A stretch of 64,000 nt of DNA from contig WFMF01000200.1 in the NCBI GenBank assembly GCA_011033025.1, positions 186,001-250,000 on the forward strand, given 5' to 3'. The notes beneath the pieces were generated by a model, which saw only the letters and a program-made list of their open reading frames with translations, was not told where the DNA came from and made no database searches. This DNA comes from Beroe forskalii. Lineage: Eukaryota; Ctenophora; Nuda; Beroida; Beroidae. Made by a program: the position numbers and the translations under genes. Shown here piece after piece: positions 10,104 to 21,921 of this stretch (positions are counted from its first letter, which is position 1; every line of letters begins with the position of its first letter).

Positions 10104-11606
10104 ATGGATGTTCATCATGTTGAGGGTATGCTCAGGAAGTGTACTCAGAGTGGGATGAGTAACCAGCATAATAAGACCTATAAATCCAATACTCAAAGTC
10201 ATGAATATGAAGACACATCTTTTAAGCTCACCTTTGGAGGAACGTTTATCTATGCTGTTTTAGATGGTCATGATGGTGCCCAAGTTGCCCACTTTTCCAG
10301 AGACACACTTCTGGATGAATTTCGTTGTAGAGTTATGTCTGGATACTCTGATATCACAGAAATTCTTAATGAGTGTATCAACAATGTTGACAAGAATCTA
10401 CATGACAGAATAATGCCACTTTTAGAGGAACGTGCCGATATCAAGATCAAAATTGCTGGTGCAAACAACTCCTATGAAGCTTACCAAGCTTATCCTAATG
10501 AAATTCATAGATTGGCTGCGATTGAAGACCAGATCAAAGGTGGAACTACACTTGCAGTAGCTGTCATCCATGAAAACAAGCTCTATGTTGCAAATGTTGG
10601 TGATTCCCGTGTTATACTTTGTACTTATGTTCCTGGGACGGACAGTAATGTGGAGTTCAGAATAGATCAACTGACTGAAGATCACACTACTGCCAATGAT
10701 AATGAGCTCGATAGGTTGTCCCAGTTGGGTCTTAATCGACAGAGACTTCAGGAAAAAAGAAGAGTTGGTTCTATGGAAACAACGAGATCAATTGGGGATT
10801 TTGCTGTAAAATGGGGCTACAAGGATTTTGACATTCTCAGCTGTGCTCAAGGACCACCTGTCATTTCAAAACCATATGTGACTCCTGGCATAAGCATTGA
10901 CAGATCATTCTACTTCTTATTCCTTATGAGTGATGGTGTGTACCATGCTGTGGAAGAAATGTCTGACTGTTCAGTTGAAGATCAGGAAATTTCACCTGAT
11001 CCAAACATTCGGATAGCAAACTTGCTTCACCATGAGTTGAAGCAGCATAATGACTGTCAAAAAGCAGCTGATAATGTGTTGCAGTATATTTGTTCCAAGC
11101 ACTTTGATTCCTTTCAAGATGGTTGCAGTAATTGCTGTCGACGAGATGATATGACCCTAATTGTTCGACTCTTTAACAGGAGCAGCAAACTTTATGGACA
11201 CAAGCGAAATCATTCAGGAACAATATTCAGATCATCATTTTCCTTTTGCTCGACCTCATCTTCAGAAACGACACCTCAACCTGAGCGACTGGATAGTAAC
11301 CTTGTGGATATGTTGAGCAACCTCCAGTCAAGGTATTCCATGCCTCCCCTTACCCTAACGAACAAATCAAGTCCACTCAGCATTCACACTACTTGGGACA
11401 ATGCCAGTAGGCAAAGTTATCTCTCAGATATTCCGAATATAGTTTCTCCCTCTGATATTCAATTAGATACATCAGAGGATTCAGATGGACCATACATCAA
11501 GTTGGGTGATGACTTCCCAGATGAGCTCATGTCGAAATGGATCGTTGAAGACTTTGGACTTTCAGAAGAATATCTGAAAATATTGGAAGAGGAGGAAGCT
11601 TCATGA
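10104..11606 (+). CDS. TAB1: TAB1 homologue, PP2C-fold TAK1-binding protein
   Basis: 500 residues, close to the usual TAB1 length of about 504. In known animals TAB1 binds and activates the kinase TAK1 (MAP3K7) in TGF-beta and innate immune signalling and has a catalytically dead PP2C fold. Recognised segments include GGTTLAVAVI, HENKLYVANVGDSR (residues 157-169), EDHTTANDNEL, RLSQLGL, RSIGDF and the terminal DDMTLIVRLF (348-357). A Ser-rich linker follows, then a C-terminal PYIKLGDDF...LMSKW block (473-489) that aligns with the TAK1-binding PYV-x-F...LW motif. Unlike vertebrate TAB1, PP2C metal-site residues are retained: E36-D37, DGHDG at 54-58, SDG with D277, and D349. The ORF is a single exon. 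An in-frame stop at 10080-10082 fixes the start at ATG 10104, unless an upstream exon is spliced in after that stop. Confidence 0.9.
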   Translation: MDVHHVEGMLRKCTQSGMSNQHNKTYKSNTQSHEYEDTSFKLTFGGTFIYAVLDGHDGAQVAHFSRDTLLDEFRCRVMSGYSDITEILNECINNVDKNLHDRIMPLLEERADIKIKIAGANNSYEAYQAYPNEIHRLAAIEDQIKGGTTLAVAVIHENKLYVANVGDSRVILCTYVPGTDSNVEFRIDQLTEDHTTANDNELDRLSQLGLNRQRLQEKRRVGSMETTRSIGDFAVKWGYKDFDILSCAQGPPVISKPYVTPGISIDRSFYFLFLMSDGVYHAVEEMSDCSVEDQEISPDPNIRIANLLHHELKQHNDCQKAADNVLQYICSKHFDSFQDGCSNCCRRDDMTLIVRLFNRSSKLYGHKRNHSGTIFRSSFSFCSTSSSETTPQPERLDSNLVDMLSNLQSRYSMPPLTLTNKSSPLSIHTTWDNASRQSYLSDIPNIVSPSDIQLDTSEDSDGPYIKLGDDFPDELMSKWIVEDFGLSEEYLKILEEEEAS

Positions 11607-12246
11607 ACTTCCTTTCTTATTTGATTGGTTATGACCTTTAATCCGTATATTCATGATGAATTACTGTTACAAGCCCTGTTTGCAGGTTACATCAAAATGT
11701 CAGGTATTGAGGTTGGATGTTGAAGTTTCATCGTGTAAAAAATGAATAGATCCGGCAGTTAATTATGGACCAAATTGATACATCATATTGTACAAATTAC
11801 TATTAGGTTGCATATTTTTAAACAGAACCCAAATGTGTGTTATATCATTTGAATTCATAATCAATTTAATCATAGAGTTCTGTCTGGGACATGTGATATA
11901 TCAATACAAATGCTGCAGTATTTTATGTTTGATTATTTTTATGACCGATTATTTCATTTCATAACATTTTATTGATTTGATAAAGTGCTTCTTATAAACT
12001 GAATTCTTCAGATTGTTTTTGTTGTAATAATTTGCTTAGTTGCTTACTGCACCTTACCTATTCATTGATACTTCTATCTAGCTTAAAACTTACATTAGGT
12101 CTATCAAATAATGATTAAGTAGGCTTATAAATTACTGCTTCATGATAATATCATTGTGATGTTACATAATAATGTTATAATCATTCTAACACTCCTCCCC
12201 TATCTCCATGGCACAGGGCCTGTATTACACCCCACCCAGTAATACC
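11607..12246. other. TAB1 3' flank and CLPTM1 5' flank
   Basis: AT-rich sequence without ORFs. A pyrimidine-rich stretch ending CACAG at 12215 could be an acceptor closing a 5'-untranslated intron of CLPTM1. An alternative in-frame ATG lies at 12208. Confidence 0.4.
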
Positions 12247-12353
12247 ATGTCTACCGTGGCAGAACCTCCAGCAAATCCCCCAGAACCAGCCACCCCTTCA
12301 GACCAGCAGCAGCAACAGGAGCCCCAAAGCACCTGGAAAAGTGTCGTATGGAG
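12247..12353 (+). CDS. CLPTM1: CLPTM1 coding exon 1
   Basis: Encodes the Pro/Gln-rich N-terminus ending STWKSVVWR, just ahead of the signal-anchor helix. CLPTM1 (cleft lip and palate transmembrane protein 1) is a multi-pass ER membrane protein reported to control receptor trafficking. The donor is AG/GTAAAT at 12354 and the codon is split after two bases (AG/G). ATG 12208 is in frame and would add 13 residues, but it overlaps a likely acceptor (CACAG at 12215), so ATG 12247 is the cautious start. Confidence 0.75.
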
Positions 12354-12522
12354 GTAAATAGCAAATTAGGCTGATTCAGTCCATTAGCCATGGTATTTAT
12401 TTATATTTCTAGATTTATTACGGTACACGAACTCTTGAAAGTTCAAAAAAATAATTTCGCCTACGGTACCATAATTTCCGCATATTACAGTATTTCGAAT
12501 CACAGAAAACCACCCACCGCAG

Positions 12523-12658
12523 GTTTGTGATGATGTACTTCATGATCTCTGTGATACCGTCCTTCTTCCGCGGTAAAGCCCCTGCTGGCACCGCTCCAAA
12601 CGGGGGACCTGGGGTTCCTGGACAAGCCAGCAACATGTGGCCCACTGGAACAGAATTT
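12523..12658 (+). CDS. CLPTM1: CLPTM1 exon 2, N-terminal membrane helix
   Basis: Begins after a CCGCAG acceptor and ends at a GTAAGT donor. It completes Arg, then encodes FVMMYFMISVIPSFFRGKAP, which matches the first hydrophobic segment and the following Arg/Gly/Pro-rich linker of CLPTM1, then WPTGTEF. The exon leaves phase 0, which matches the start of exon 3. Confidence 0.85.
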
Positions 12659-13915
12659 GTAAGTTGTAGGTCATGTAAAGAGCTGTGAATTGTCCACGTT
12701 ATAATATAGCACACGGAGAAAATAATGAGCAGCCTTGATTATGATCGCATAGTGGTGCTATTTTGCTTGAAAAACGAGACAGGATACTTTCTTGATGAAA
12801 TTTACCAAATACATTGCATTTTTAGATTTTTGGAGCTCGGTAATTTGATGTTGAGTACATAGCAAATGGCAATGTACTTTTCCACACCCTGTCTTCCACA
12901 CTGAACCACCATGTAAAATCCAAATAAAATGGAATCATTTATTACGACATTCTTTTGACAACAGTACACTGCCACGGCATCGCTGTGATTGAAGTCCATA
13001 CCATTACTCTAGATCACATTACTATTGATCAGGAGTTGTTTGTGTACAGCAGTCTGTACAAGGAGTTGTCTGGGTGTTGTCACTTGTCAGAGGGTTGTCA
13101 GGGAGATGTCACTTGTTGGGGAGTTGTCAAGGTGTTGTCAGGGCGTTCTCAGTGGGTTGTCAGGGAGTTATTAATGAGTTCTCGGGGAGTCGGGGGTTGT
13201 CAGGGGTTGTCAAGGAGTTCTCGGGGGTTGTCAGGGAGTTGTCAAGGAGTTCTCGGGGGGTTGTCGGGGAGTTGTCAAGGAGTTCTCGGGGGGTTGTCGG
13301 GGAGTTGTCAAGGAGTTCTCGGGGGTTGTCAGGGAGTTGTCAAGGAGTTCTCGGGGGGTTGTCCGGGAGTTGTCCAGGAGTTCTCGGGGGTTGTCAGAGA
13401 GCTGTCAAGGAGTTCTCGGGGTTGTCAGGAGTTGTCAAGGAGTTCTCGGGGGCTGTCAGGAGTTGTCAAGGAGTTCTCGGGGGTTGTCGGGGAGTTGTCA
13501 AGGAGTTCTCGGGGTTGTCAGGGAGTTGTCAAGGAGTTCTCGGGGGGTTGTCCGGGAGTTGTCCAGGAGTTCTCGGGGGTTGTCAGAGAGCTGTCAAGGA
13601 GTTCTCGGGGGTTGTCAGGGAGTTGTCAAGGAGTTCTCGGGGGGTTGTCGGGGAGTTGTCAAGGAGTTCTCGGGGGTTGTCAGGGAGTTGTCAAGGAGTT
13701 CTCGGGGGGTTGTCGGGGAGTTGTCAAGGAGTTCTCGGGGGTTGTCAGGGAGTTGTCAAGGAGTTCTCGGGGGGTTGTCCGGGAGTTGTCCAGGAGTTCT
13801 CGGGGGTTGTCAGGGAGTTGTCAAGGAGTTCTCGGGGGTTGTCAGGGAGTTGTCAAGGAGTTCTCAGTGGGTTGTCAGGGAGTTGTCTGGGTGTTCTCAT
13901 CTGTCTCTTCCCCAG
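12659..13915 (+). repeat. Intron 2 minisatellite derived from the exon 3 start
   Basis: From about 13180 to 13880 the intron is a GC-rich minisatellite with a unit of about 32 bp (GGTTGTCAGGGAGTTGTC then AAGGAGTTCTC). Positions 13030-13070 carry a degenerate copy of the exon 3 start (CAGGAGTTGTTTGTGTACAG), preceded by an AG. The same sequence, slightly different, forms the true exon at 13916. The array therefore lies between two copies of an exon start and is built from related GGAGTTGTC words. No strand-specific stops occur in the unit, so all three forward frames are open for 250-350 codons without being coding. Confidence 0.85.
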
Positions 13916-14068
13916 GAGTTGTTCGTGTACAGCAGTCCGTACAAAGAGTTCTCCCTGACCACCAGCTCTCTTATCTGTCACTTCCACGACCTGAAGGTTG
14001 GTGAGTGGTATGATGGAGCCGATAGCAACGGACAGAGGACCTTCCAAACCGAGCTAACTGCCACACCC
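13916..14068 (+). CDS. CLPTM1: CLPTM1 exon 3
   Basis: 51 complete codons between a CCCCAG acceptor and a GTGAGT donor. It encodes ELFVYSSPYKEF, then HFHDLKVGEWYDG and TFQTELTATP, matching the luminal region of CLPTM1 (in other animals, HVYISEHEHF followed by DLVYGDW). The start of this exon is duplicated at the left edge of the upstream minisatellite. Confidence 0.88.
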
Positions 14069-14346
14069 GTGAGTTCTATCAGATAACTTCTATTCATGCT
14101 TATATTCAAGGCTTATCAACTCTTACTTTTCAATGTTTATTAGAAAGCTAGAATGTTTGCGTCGCTGTTACATGAATACATAACAAAGTGGCATAATACA
14201 ATGTAGCGAATGTGAATTTTCACTGATAACCATTATCGAAAGTTCTAAAAGTTTAAATGTTGTATTTGATTGTAGTATTCTGATTCTATGATCTTCACAC
14301 TTAACAAATTATCAATGTTTCATATCATTATCATCATCGTTCTCAG

Positions 14347-14461
14347 GAGCTTCAGAACAACGGATCCCTCTACCTCCACATGGTAGCAGCTAAGGAAGGC
14401 GCCCTCATCGACCCCCTCCTACCGGATTACAAGCCCAGAGACGTGGTCAAGCTCTCGAAAC
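14347..14461 (+). CDS. CLPTM1: CLPTM1 exon 4
   Basis: Follows a TCTCAG acceptor, phase 0. It encodes ELQNNGSLYLHMVAAKEG, the conserved QNNGSxYxH block of CLPTM1 and CLPTM1L, then the basic DVVKLSK stretch. The donor is C/GTGAGT at 14462, leaving one base of a codon. It is followed by an intron of about 7.5 kb. Confidence 0.9.
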
Positions 14462-15009
14462 GTGAGTTGGTGTGATAATCACTGCCGTTTGATCGCACTT
14501 CACTTGATACCTTTATATAACCACTGCAAGATTTTGTGCCAGTCACGATTTAAACAGTGAGCCAGAGGAGTCAGCAGAGTCAGTAAAAATATTACTTTTA
14601 CTATTGATGCATTTTAATCTCATTCGAAACTGCACAAACTTCCACATTGAAAGATTGAAGCTTGAAATCAAGATGCTCAATATACTCACACAATATACAA
14701 TATAGAATTACATAATATAGAATTACATAATACATAGACTTCTTGCACAATGTAGGCATGTGAAGTGTGTATGTGAGTATGTATGTGTGTAGTAAATGCC
14801 ACACCCAATTAGCAGGCTGCTTCACGCTATCAACTCACTGTTATAAACCCTTATAGTGACGTCATCATACGTACTGCCTATGCTTTACACGTTAATAACT
14901 ACATTAATGACATTGAGGGTATGATACATTGAGGGTGTGATACTTTGAGGGTGTAACCTACACTTTCATTTCCTAATAACTAACCCTTTGGCCACATGCC
15001 CTGAAAACC
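14462..15009. other. Start of CLPTM1 intron 4
   Basis: Unique AT-rich intron sequence with no recognised element; weak TACATAATATAGAAT and TGAGGGTGTGATAC repeats near 14700 and 14920-14960. Confidence 0.4.
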
Positions 15010-18000
15010 GCGCGGGGAGTTGATGTTTCCGTGAATTTGGATCCAAAGTGGATCCACTTGTCAAGATTTTGTCAAGAAAGTGGATCCACTTGTCAAAACG
15101 CATAATTTCAGCCATTTTTACTTGGAATTCAGTTTCATATGGTAGGTATTGGTGCCATGAAACATATTAGGAAGTTTCAGATCAATATTTCAAATATTAT
15201 GACTCTGGCGCCACTAATTGGGTCCTAATTGGTCAATTTTTCAATTAAGTCGGATTGTCATGAAAATGGTCGGAATCGAGAGATATGGTTAGTGCGACCT
15301 ATCACTGAAAATTTGGGACCGATTGGGGTTATAGAAGTACCAAAATTTAGCTTGACAAAGTGGAATATCGTAACTTAAAATTCTTGACAAAAAGTGGATC
15401 CACTTGTCAAAACGCATAATTTCAGCCATTTTTACTTGGAATTCAGTTTCATATGGTAGGTATTGGTGCCATGAAACATATTAGGAAGTTTCAGATCAAT
15501 ATTTCAAATATTATGACTCTGGCGCCACTAATTGGGTCCTAATTGGTCAATTTTTCAATTAAGTCGGATTGTCATGAAAATGGTCGGAATCGAGAGATAT
15601 GGTTAGTGTGACCTATCACAGAAAATTTGGGACTGATTGGGGTTATAGAAGTACCAAAATTTAGCTTGACAAAGTGGAATATCGTAACTTAAAATTCTTG
15701 ACAAAAAAGTGGATCCACTTGTCAAGACGCATAAATTCGGCCATTTTTACTTGGAATTCAGTTTCATATGGTAGGTATTGATGCCATGGAACATATTAGG
15801 AAGTTTCAGATCAATATTTCAAATATTATGACTCTGGCGCCCCTAATTGGGTCCTAATTTGTCAATTTTAAATTAAGTCGGATTGTCATAAAAATGGTCG
15901 GAATCGAGAGATATGGTTAGTGTGACCTATCACTGAAAATTTGGGACCGATTGGCGTTATAGAAATACCAAAAATTTAGCTTGACAAAGTGGAATATCGT
16001 AACTTAAAATTCTTGACAAAAAAGTGGATCCACTTGTCAAAACGCACAAATTCGGCCATTTTTACTTGGAATTCAGTTTCATATGGTAGGTATTGGTGCC
16101 ATGAAACATATTAGGAAGTTTCAGATCAATATTTCAAATATTATGACTCTGGCGCCACTAATTGGGTCCTAATTGGTCAATTTTTCAATTAAGTTGGATT
16201 GTTATGAAAATGGTCGGAATCGAGAGATATGGTTAGTGCAACCTATCACTGAAAATTTGGGACCGATTGGGGTTACTGAAGTACCAGAATTTAGCTTGAC
16301 AAAGTGGAATATCGTAACTTAAAATTCTTGAAAAAAAAGTGGATCCACTTGTCAAAACGCATAATTTCAGCCATTTTTACTTGGAATTCAGTTTCATATG
16401 GTAGGTATTGATGCCATGAAACATATTAGGAAGTTTCAGATCAATATTTCAAATGTTATGACTCTGGCGCCACTAATTGGGTCCTAATTGGTCAATTTTA
16501 AATTAAGTCGGATTGTCATGAAAATGGTCGGAATCGAGATATGGTTTGTGTGACCTATCTCTGAAAATTTTGGGACCGATTGGGGTTATAGAAATACCAA
16601 AATTTAGCTTGACAAAGTGGAATATCGTAACTTATTAAAATTCTTGACAAAAAAGTGGATCCACTTATCAAAACGCATAAATTCGGCCTTTTTTACTTGG
16701 AATTCAGTTTCATATGGTAGGTATTGATGCCATGAAACATATTAGGAAGTTTCAGATCAATATTTCAAATGTTATGACTCTGGCGCCACTAATTGGGTCT
16801 TAATTGGTCAATTTTTTAATTAAGTCGGATTGTCATGAAAATGGTCGGACTCGAGAGATATGGTTAGTGTGACCTATCACTGAAAATTTGGGGCCGATTG
16901 GGGTTATAGAAGTACCAAAATTTAGCTTGACAAACTGAAATATCGTAACTCAAAATTCTTGACAAAAAAGTGGGTCCATTTGTCAAAACGCATAAATTCG
17001 GCCATTTTTGCATGGAATTCAGTATCATATTCTCATATGGTTGGTATAGATAACATGAAAGCATGAAACTTATTCTATTTCAATCTTGTAAATAATGGGT
17101 GAGAAATTAATAATGCATTTTGACGAGTGGACCCATTGTTTGTCAAGAATTTTGAGTGAGATTATTCCACTTTTTTCCGAGCATTTTCATGACAGTCCGA
17201 CTTACCTTATTACATGAAATTAAGGTTGTCAAGTATGTAAGGTTGCACATTATTTAGGGGCACTTAATTAAGGTGAATTTAATGGACATCACCTTAATTT
17301 TATGTAACCTTACATTTGTGTTCCTATGATTATGTGTTGGATGAAAATTTTTGTGGGTTAAATTTTGATTTGACTTTTAGTAATTGCCACAATTTCACGA
17401 AAAATTCGCCAAATAAGCTTTTCTGGAGTCAAAGCTGTGGTATTCTAAAACTGCAAAACCCATCCATTCATTAATATAAACAATTTCAACGTTTTCCATG
17501 TACAGTACTAACAGGCTGGATAGCCTAGTTATTTCCAACTGGGATAAGTATAAGTTGACACCATCAAATCATTCAGGTAGTTTTTCCCAGTACGACGTCA
17601 CATTGTTTTCAAAATTAAGGTTACTTAAATGGTAGGTGTATTTAAAATAAGGTTGGTAAAAATTTACGAGCACTTAATTAAGGTGAAATTCGACTCGATC
17701 ACCTTAATTAAGTGATACCTTAATTTCATGTAATAAGGTAATTTAATAATTGACCAATTACGACCCAATTAGTGGCGCCAAAGTCATAACATTTGAAATA
17801 TTGATCTGAAACTTCCCAATATGTTTCATGGCATCAATACTTACCATATGAAACTGAATTCCATGTAAAAATGGCCGAATTTGTGCGTTTTGACAAGTGG
17901 ATCCACTTTTTTGTCAAGAATTTTAAGTTACGATATTCCACTTTGTCAAGCTAAATTTTGGTACATCTATAACCCCAATCAGTCCCAAATTTTCTGTGAT

Positions 18001-18395
18001 AGGTCACACTAACCATATCTCTCGATTCCGACCATTTTCATGACAATCCGACTTAATTCAAAAATTGACCAATTAAGACCCAATTAGTGGCGCCAGAGTC
18101 ATAACATTTGAAATATTGATCTGAAACTTCCCAATATGTTTCATGGCATCAATACTTACCATATGAAACTGAATTCCATGTAAAAATGGCCGAATTTGTG
18201 CGTTTTGACAAGTGGATCCACTATTTTGTCAAGAATTTTAAGTTACGATATTCCACTTTGTCAAGCTAAATTTTGGTACTTCTATAACCCCAATCTGTCC
18301 CAAATTTTCAGTTATAGGTCACACTAACCATATCTTTCGATTCCGACCATTTTCATGACAATCCGACTTAATGTTAAAATTGACCAATTTTCCTC
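15010..18395. repeat. Foldback repeat with 315-bp units
   Basis: About seven head-to-tail copies of a unit of about 315 bp, marked by GTGGATCCACTTGTCAA at 15080, 15394, 15709, 16024 and 16339 and by diverged forms at 16655 and 16970. After a central spacer (17095-17745) the same unit returns inverted in about two copies (17745-18395). No ORF. It is consistent with a foldback element, or a satellite mobilised by one, lying inside CLPTM1 intron 4. Confidence 0.8.
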
Positions 18396-18759
18396 TAACA
18401 TTTTGCAATATTGTGTATCAGTGCAACGCGCATAACACGAAATTCTGTCTTGACATTTTGGATCCAGATCCGCGTATACGCGTATATGCTTACAATTGTT
18501 ACAATTTGTTCCACTTTTGGGGAAAGATCATATGGATCCGCGGATTCATCTATAGAGTACGCGCGCATGCGCTACCAAATACAATAAAACGATGGTATCG
18601 TAAACATTTAGAGTGCGCGCGACCCATATATTATGACAATAGTTGTAAACTCGAAATTAAGCAAATTTTCAAAATTGAAGGAGAAAAAGTACGGCAGTTT
18701 CTGCCAAAAAATACGTATTGTATTTTTTGTCGTATTTTTAAAAAATACGTATTTAACAA

Positions 18760-18900
18760 CCTTGGCCAAGAGTATGAACTCCTGGGTGGACAGGTCACCC
18801 GACTTCCGGGCATATCCTGGGCTGAGAGCAGTCCGCCAATCCAGGACCCCACAGGACTGGCAAGCTGCCAACGCCTAACACCCGGTGATAACTCACCTTA
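18760..18900 (+). repeat. Dispersed repeat, also near 42580-42705
   Basis: CTCCTGGGTGG, then CTGAGAGCAG and CTGCCAACGCC occur in the same order and spacing here and at 42585-42690, inside another foldback. A short dispersed element is likely. No A or B box pair is visible. Confidence 0.5.
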
Positions 18901-18989
18901 ATTTGACCACGCCACTCGACTCGAATCGGCCATTCAACGAGAATAAGCCTACCGAATCGACTCTGCCGATCGATTGATCGAATCAATCC

Positions 18990-20520
18990 GGACAATGTCA
19001 GCGATACGTCAGATGTGTGTCAGTTGTACGTCAGACTGGTGTTAGTGATAAGTCAGAATGGAATTGGCAATAATATGTCAGGCTGGTGTCAGTGATACGT
19101 CAGACTGGTGTCAGTGACATGACAGACTGGTGTCAATGAAACTTCAAACTGGTGTCAGTGACTCAGTGAAACTACAGACTAGTGTCAGTGATAAGTCAGA
19201 CTGGTGTCATTGATACGTCAGACTGGTGTCAGTGGATCACTGACACCAATCTGACATATCGCTGACATACGTGACACGAGTCTAACGTATCACTGACACC
19301 AGTCAAACGTTTCACTGACACCAGTCTAACGTATCGCTGACATTAGTCTAACGTATCACTGACACTAGTTTGACCTACCACTGACACCAGTCTAACGTAT
19401 AGCTGACAGTGTCAGTACTTTGTGCGCAAGTACGCGTTGTGGCCCCAGTCTAACGTATCACTGACACGTCTTGTCTGACGTATCACTGATACCAGTGTGA
19501 CGTATCACTAATGAAATTCTGGCGTATGACTGCAGACTGACAGCAGTCTGGCGTATCACTGACACCAGTCTGACGCATCACTGATACCAGCCTGACGTTT
19601 AACTGACAGTGACACCAGTCTGACGTATAATAGACACCAGTCTGACGTATTACTGACACCATTCTGTATTATCACTGACACCAGTGTGACGTATCACTAA
19701 TGAACGTCTGGCGTATCACTGACAGCAGTCTGGAGTATCAATGACACCAGTCTGACGTACCACTGACAGTTGACACCAGTCTGACGTACCACTGACATAA
19801 GTCTTGAGTCTGACGTATTGCTGACACAGGTCTGACGTATCACTGACACCAGTGTCCAGTCTTTTTATTTCGAAGGTTTTACTTCTATTCCAACAGCCAT
19901 ACGGCCAATGACAGGAATCGAAGGATTTAAGTGTAATCAAGCCAGTGACGGTTAAGGAAGTGTAATCCATACTTTCTTCGCCCGAGACTTCGCTGCAATG
20001 GGCAGCTCCTCATTTAACCCTCCCGCACAGTTTCCTGTACGCTCGGCTGAGTGAACCGTCGGGCTGCATAGGCTCGAGATAAATCTCTCACCCTTAGCTC
20101 AGTGGCGCAGGGCGCTGGCCGGGATTCGAACTCAGGATTCAAACTGGTTTCAGTGATAAGTCAGACTGGTGTCAGTGATACGTCAGACTGGAAACTGGTG
20201 TCAGTGATACGTCAGACCTGTGATAGTCATACGCCAGACTGCTGTCAGTCAAACGCCAGAATTTCATTAGTGATACGTCACACTGGTATCAGTGATACGT
20301 CAGACAAGTGTCGGTGATACGTTAGACTGGCGTCACAACGCGTACTTGCGCACAAAGTACTGACACTGTCAGCTATACGTTAGACTGGTGTCAGTGGTAG
20401 GTCAAACTAGTGTCAGTGATACGTTAGACTGGTGTCAAGGATACGCCAGACTGGTGTCACGTATGTCAGCGATACGTCAGATCGGTGTCAGTGATACGTC
20501 ATGACCTGCCTATCGGCCCA
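18990..20520. repeat. Foldback built from GTCAGACTGGTGTCAGTGATAC repeats
   Basis: Units of about 20-25 bp run forward at 19000-19230, reversed at 19240-19860 and forward again at 20140-20510. An inverted pair of CAGTACTTTGTGCGCAAGTA near 19412 and 20340 confirms that the inner arms are mirror images. The central spacer (19860-20140) is unique. It lies in CLPTM1 intron 4. Confidence 0.75.
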
Positions 20521-21344
20521 TAACGGCATAACCTGCCTATGGGCTTTTATAAATTATGCAGAGGTCTATAAATAGGTAGTTAATGGCTAAATAGTAATGC
20601 TAACAGTAGCATCAGCACGTATGCGTCGAAATTGCATTCTCAAAATTTCTCACTAAAAATTTCTCCATTCAAAGTCACAGATTCTCAGTGCCCAAACGTG
20701 AACCATTCTCTCATTGTATTGTGAGCAAGAGAAGCTAGCATGAAAGTGAATTCCAGTGTTTGTGTAGGCAACTAATTATAATGTAATGTGATAATAGGTT
20801 GATCGTGTAATGGTATAATGAGCGGAAACCATTGAACTTCCTAGTAAATTCCGCGGAATTCCGTTCAGAATCTCGAATCTCGTGTTCCAAAACACGAGAT
20901 TCGGAATTCGGAATTTGACCGGTTTTTTGCTCGGGAATCCCGAAAAATCGCAGTTTGCCACCAAAATGAGGGATTCCCGAACTTCAAAATGCGGGAATCC
21001 CGGGCATGTGGCCTTAGTGTAAATGGTGGTACGTAGCAATACTGTGTGTTGTGTGTACGTGATCGTAACATCATAGTTCTATAGGGTACATAGGTATTAA
21101 TTAACTTTTGTGATATAAGTTTATATGAGGTACACTCTCTATTGATATACGGTTAAGCAATACGGTAATTAATTTGATCTCTAATCACGTGATCAATGGT
21201 TGGTGATTAGCTGTAGTTATTACTGCGAGTAGGAATCAAAATGTTACAAACAACATATTTAATGGGTAAATATTTAATCTCTGACAGTGAATAACTAGTA
21301 ATGTAATAACATTCGTTGTGTAATTACTAATTAAATGTACTCAT
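20521..21344. other. CLPTM1 intron 4, mostly unique
   Basis: No gene seen. At 20830-21010 there are repeated short palindromic words (TCGGAATTCGGAATT, CGGGAATCCCG). Confidence 0.35.
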
Positions 21345-21346
21345 TA

Positions 21347-21921
21347 CCTTAGTACCAGAAATATAGGCGACAAGAAATTAAGGCGATTTTGGAAAAATCG
21401 CCTTAATTTCTTGTCGCCTTAATATCTGGTCGTCTAAATACTTAAATATATGGTCGTCTTGATTTTTTAAAAGGCTTTATTTTCAGTTATTTTTTCTCCT
21501 CAATCGACTTTTCCCAATATAGGAACACAATGAATCACTTGATAGCCAGTTATCAGTGCAATTAGCAGCAAAAACAAATTAAAATACCTATTCAAGTATC
21601 ATTTTAGTGGAAATCTCATTATCATTCTAATCTTCATCTGATGTAAAGATGCCGGTATTGACTCTAGAATGTTGATTGACCGGTTTGAAAAACTCAGGAT
21701 CTGATGTAGGTACTGTATTTTGAGGGCTCACTCAACAAGAAATTTTCTGTATTTTTGTTCAACTTTATAGTCATTTCATAGCCATTTCAATTAAAAAAAA
21801 TCGTTTATTTTCGAAAAAAAACTTCAATTTGAACTTAACTCCAGGAAAAATCGCCTTAATATCTTGTCGCCTTAATATCTTGCGCCTTAATTATTAGTCG
21901 CCTATATTTCTGGTACTAAGG
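21347..21921. mobile_element. MITE with TA target duplication
   Basis: Terminal inverted repeats begin CCTTAGTACCAGAAATATAG on both ends, followed by GGCGAC, and are flanked by TA on each side (21345-21346 and 21922-21923). About 575 bp, no ORF; subterminal AATTAAGGCGA words repeat. This fits a Tc1/mariner-type non-autonomous element. It sits about 100 bp upstream of CLPTM1 exon 5. Confidence 0.8.

Noticed and set aside
12955..14086. Three overlapping long forward ORFs (up to 349 codons)
   Set aside because: Produced by a stop-free minisatellite; only 13916-14068 is real coding sequence.
20091..20135. tRNA-like A box (TTAGCTCAGTGGC) with a nearby GATTCGAAC
   Set aside because: The T-arm-like part is on the opposite strand to the D-arm-like part and no cloverleaf can form; at most a scrambled SINE remnant.
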